Assembly: GCA_002427995.1 (NCBI GenBank)
Contig: DIZV01000085.1
Coordinates: forward strand, 5,220 to 10,496
DNA: 5,277 nt
Source of the DNA: Chloroflexi bacterium UBA6019
Lineage (GTDB): Bacteria; Chloroflexota; Dormibacteria; Dormibacterales; Dormibacteraceae
Direction of reading: 5' to 3'
The position numbers and the translations under genes are program-made. Positions 4,901-5,277 of this stretch are shown one piece after another (position 1 is the stretch's first letter; each line of letters begins with the position of its first letter). The notes under the pieces were generated by a model, which was not told where the DNA came from, did not search any database, and was given only the letters and a program-made list of their open reading frames with translations.

Positions 4901-5277
4901 ATGACCTATCTGCCCGCCCCCGACCGTTATCAACAGATGACCTACCGCCGCTGCGGCCAGAGCGGTCTGAAGCTCCCGGCGCTGTCGCTCGGACTCTGGC
5001 AGAACTTCGGCGGCACCCGCTCGCCGGAGACCGGCCGGGAGATCCTCCGGCGCGCCTTCGACCTCGGCGTCACCCACTTCGACCTGGCCAACAACTACGG
5101 GCCTCCGTATGGGTCGGCGGAGGAGAACTTCGGCCGGCTCTTCGCGAGCGATCTGGCCGGCCACCGCGACGAGCTGGTCATCTCGACCAAGGCCGGCTAT
5201 GACATGTGGCCCGGTCCCTATGGAGACTGGGGCTCGCGCAAGTACCTGCTGGCGAGCCTCGACCAGAGCCTGCGGCG
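4901..5277 (+). CDS. gpr: YghZ/Gpr-type aldo/keto reductase (L-glyceraldehyde 3-phosphate reductase), 5' part
   Basis: This is a cytoplasmic NADPH-dependent aldo/keto reductase of the YghZ (AKR14) type. The E. coli member reduces L-glyceraldehyde 3-phosphate and methylglyoxal, so the usual role is detoxifying reactive carbonyls. The visible 125 residues (the full family is about 330-350) match it closely: YRRCGQSGLKLPALSLGLW near the start, FDLANNYGPPYGSAEENFGR (60-79) with catalytic D61 and Y66, then ISTKAGYDMWPGPYG with K97, then GSRKYLLASLDQSL. The catalytic histidine and the C-terminal NADPH-binding region lie beyond the window. The start at 4901 has a strong AGAGGAG site 8 nt upstream. 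The N-terminal extension before YRRCG is also found in the E. coli enzyme, which supports ATG 4901 over the ATG at residue 13. The gene is cut by the window end, with no sign of damage. Confidence 0.92.
   Translation, partial: MTYLPAPDRYQQMTYRRCGQSGLKLPALSLGLWQNFGGTRSPETGREILRRAFDLGVTHFDLANNYGPPYGSAEENFGRLFASDLAGHRDELVISTKAGYDMWPGPYGDWGSRKYLLASLDQSLR

Noticed and set aside
1..5277. CRISPR arrays, insertion sequences, tRNA/rRNA genes, toxin-antitoxin or phage modules
   Set aside because: No direct-repeat arrays, terminal inverted repeats, transposase motifs or RNA-gene signatures were seen on either strand. Almost all of the window is explained by five metabolic-type genes.

Overview
This window is high-GC DNA, roughly two thirds G+C by eye, with G/C-rich third codon positions and long antisense shadow frames. 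It is densely coding, with protein types common in soil bacteria. A high-GC actinobacterium, perhaps of the Solirubrobacter/Thermoleophilia kind, would fit. That placement is an inference from style and gene content; there is no rRNA or other marker here to prove it.

Layout. Positions 1-104 are a leader with a good TTGACA box, a weak -10, a compact hairpin and a Shine-Dalgarno sequence. Next, on the + strand, is a 12-helix-type APC-superfamily permease (108-1653). Its reading frame is broken by one extra base, most simply an extra G in the GGG run at 675-677. Immediately downstream on the same strand is the alpha subunit of a Rieske non-heme iron oxygenase (1713-2759). Its conserved N-terminus extends upstream of the only usable conventional start, back to the permease stop. 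Converging on it from the - strand is a YtcJ/NfdA-like metal-dependent amidohydrolase (2732-4333). The two coding regions overlap tail to tail by 28 bp, and a hairpin sits inside the overlap. Across a 47-bp divergent gap, two + strand genes follow: a small stand-alone HEAGH (M41/FtsH-type) metallopeptidase-like protein (4381-4887), and the first 125 codons of a YghZ/Gpr-type aldo/keto reductase (4901 to the window end). The last two are 13 nt apart and probably form an operon.

How the genes may work together. Permease plus Rieske oxygenase looks like an uptake-and-oxidise unit for a small nitrogenous compound. The oxygenase has Glu rather than Asp at the position bridging its two metal centres, a trait known from the carnitine/quaternary-amine oxygenases (CntA/YeaW type). 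No ferredoxin or reductase partner is in the window. The amidohydrolase could act on an amide or related bond, but its opposite orientation gives no firm link. The aldo/keto reductase is a carbonyl-detoxification enzyme and need not belong to the pathway.

I see no CRISPR array, insertion sequence, tRNA, rRNA or defence system. The content is that of an ordinary accessory-metabolism region. The points most worth checking are the permease frameshift, the missing start codon of the oxygenase, the Glu-bridged oxygenase next to a permease, and the small orphan HEAGH protein.
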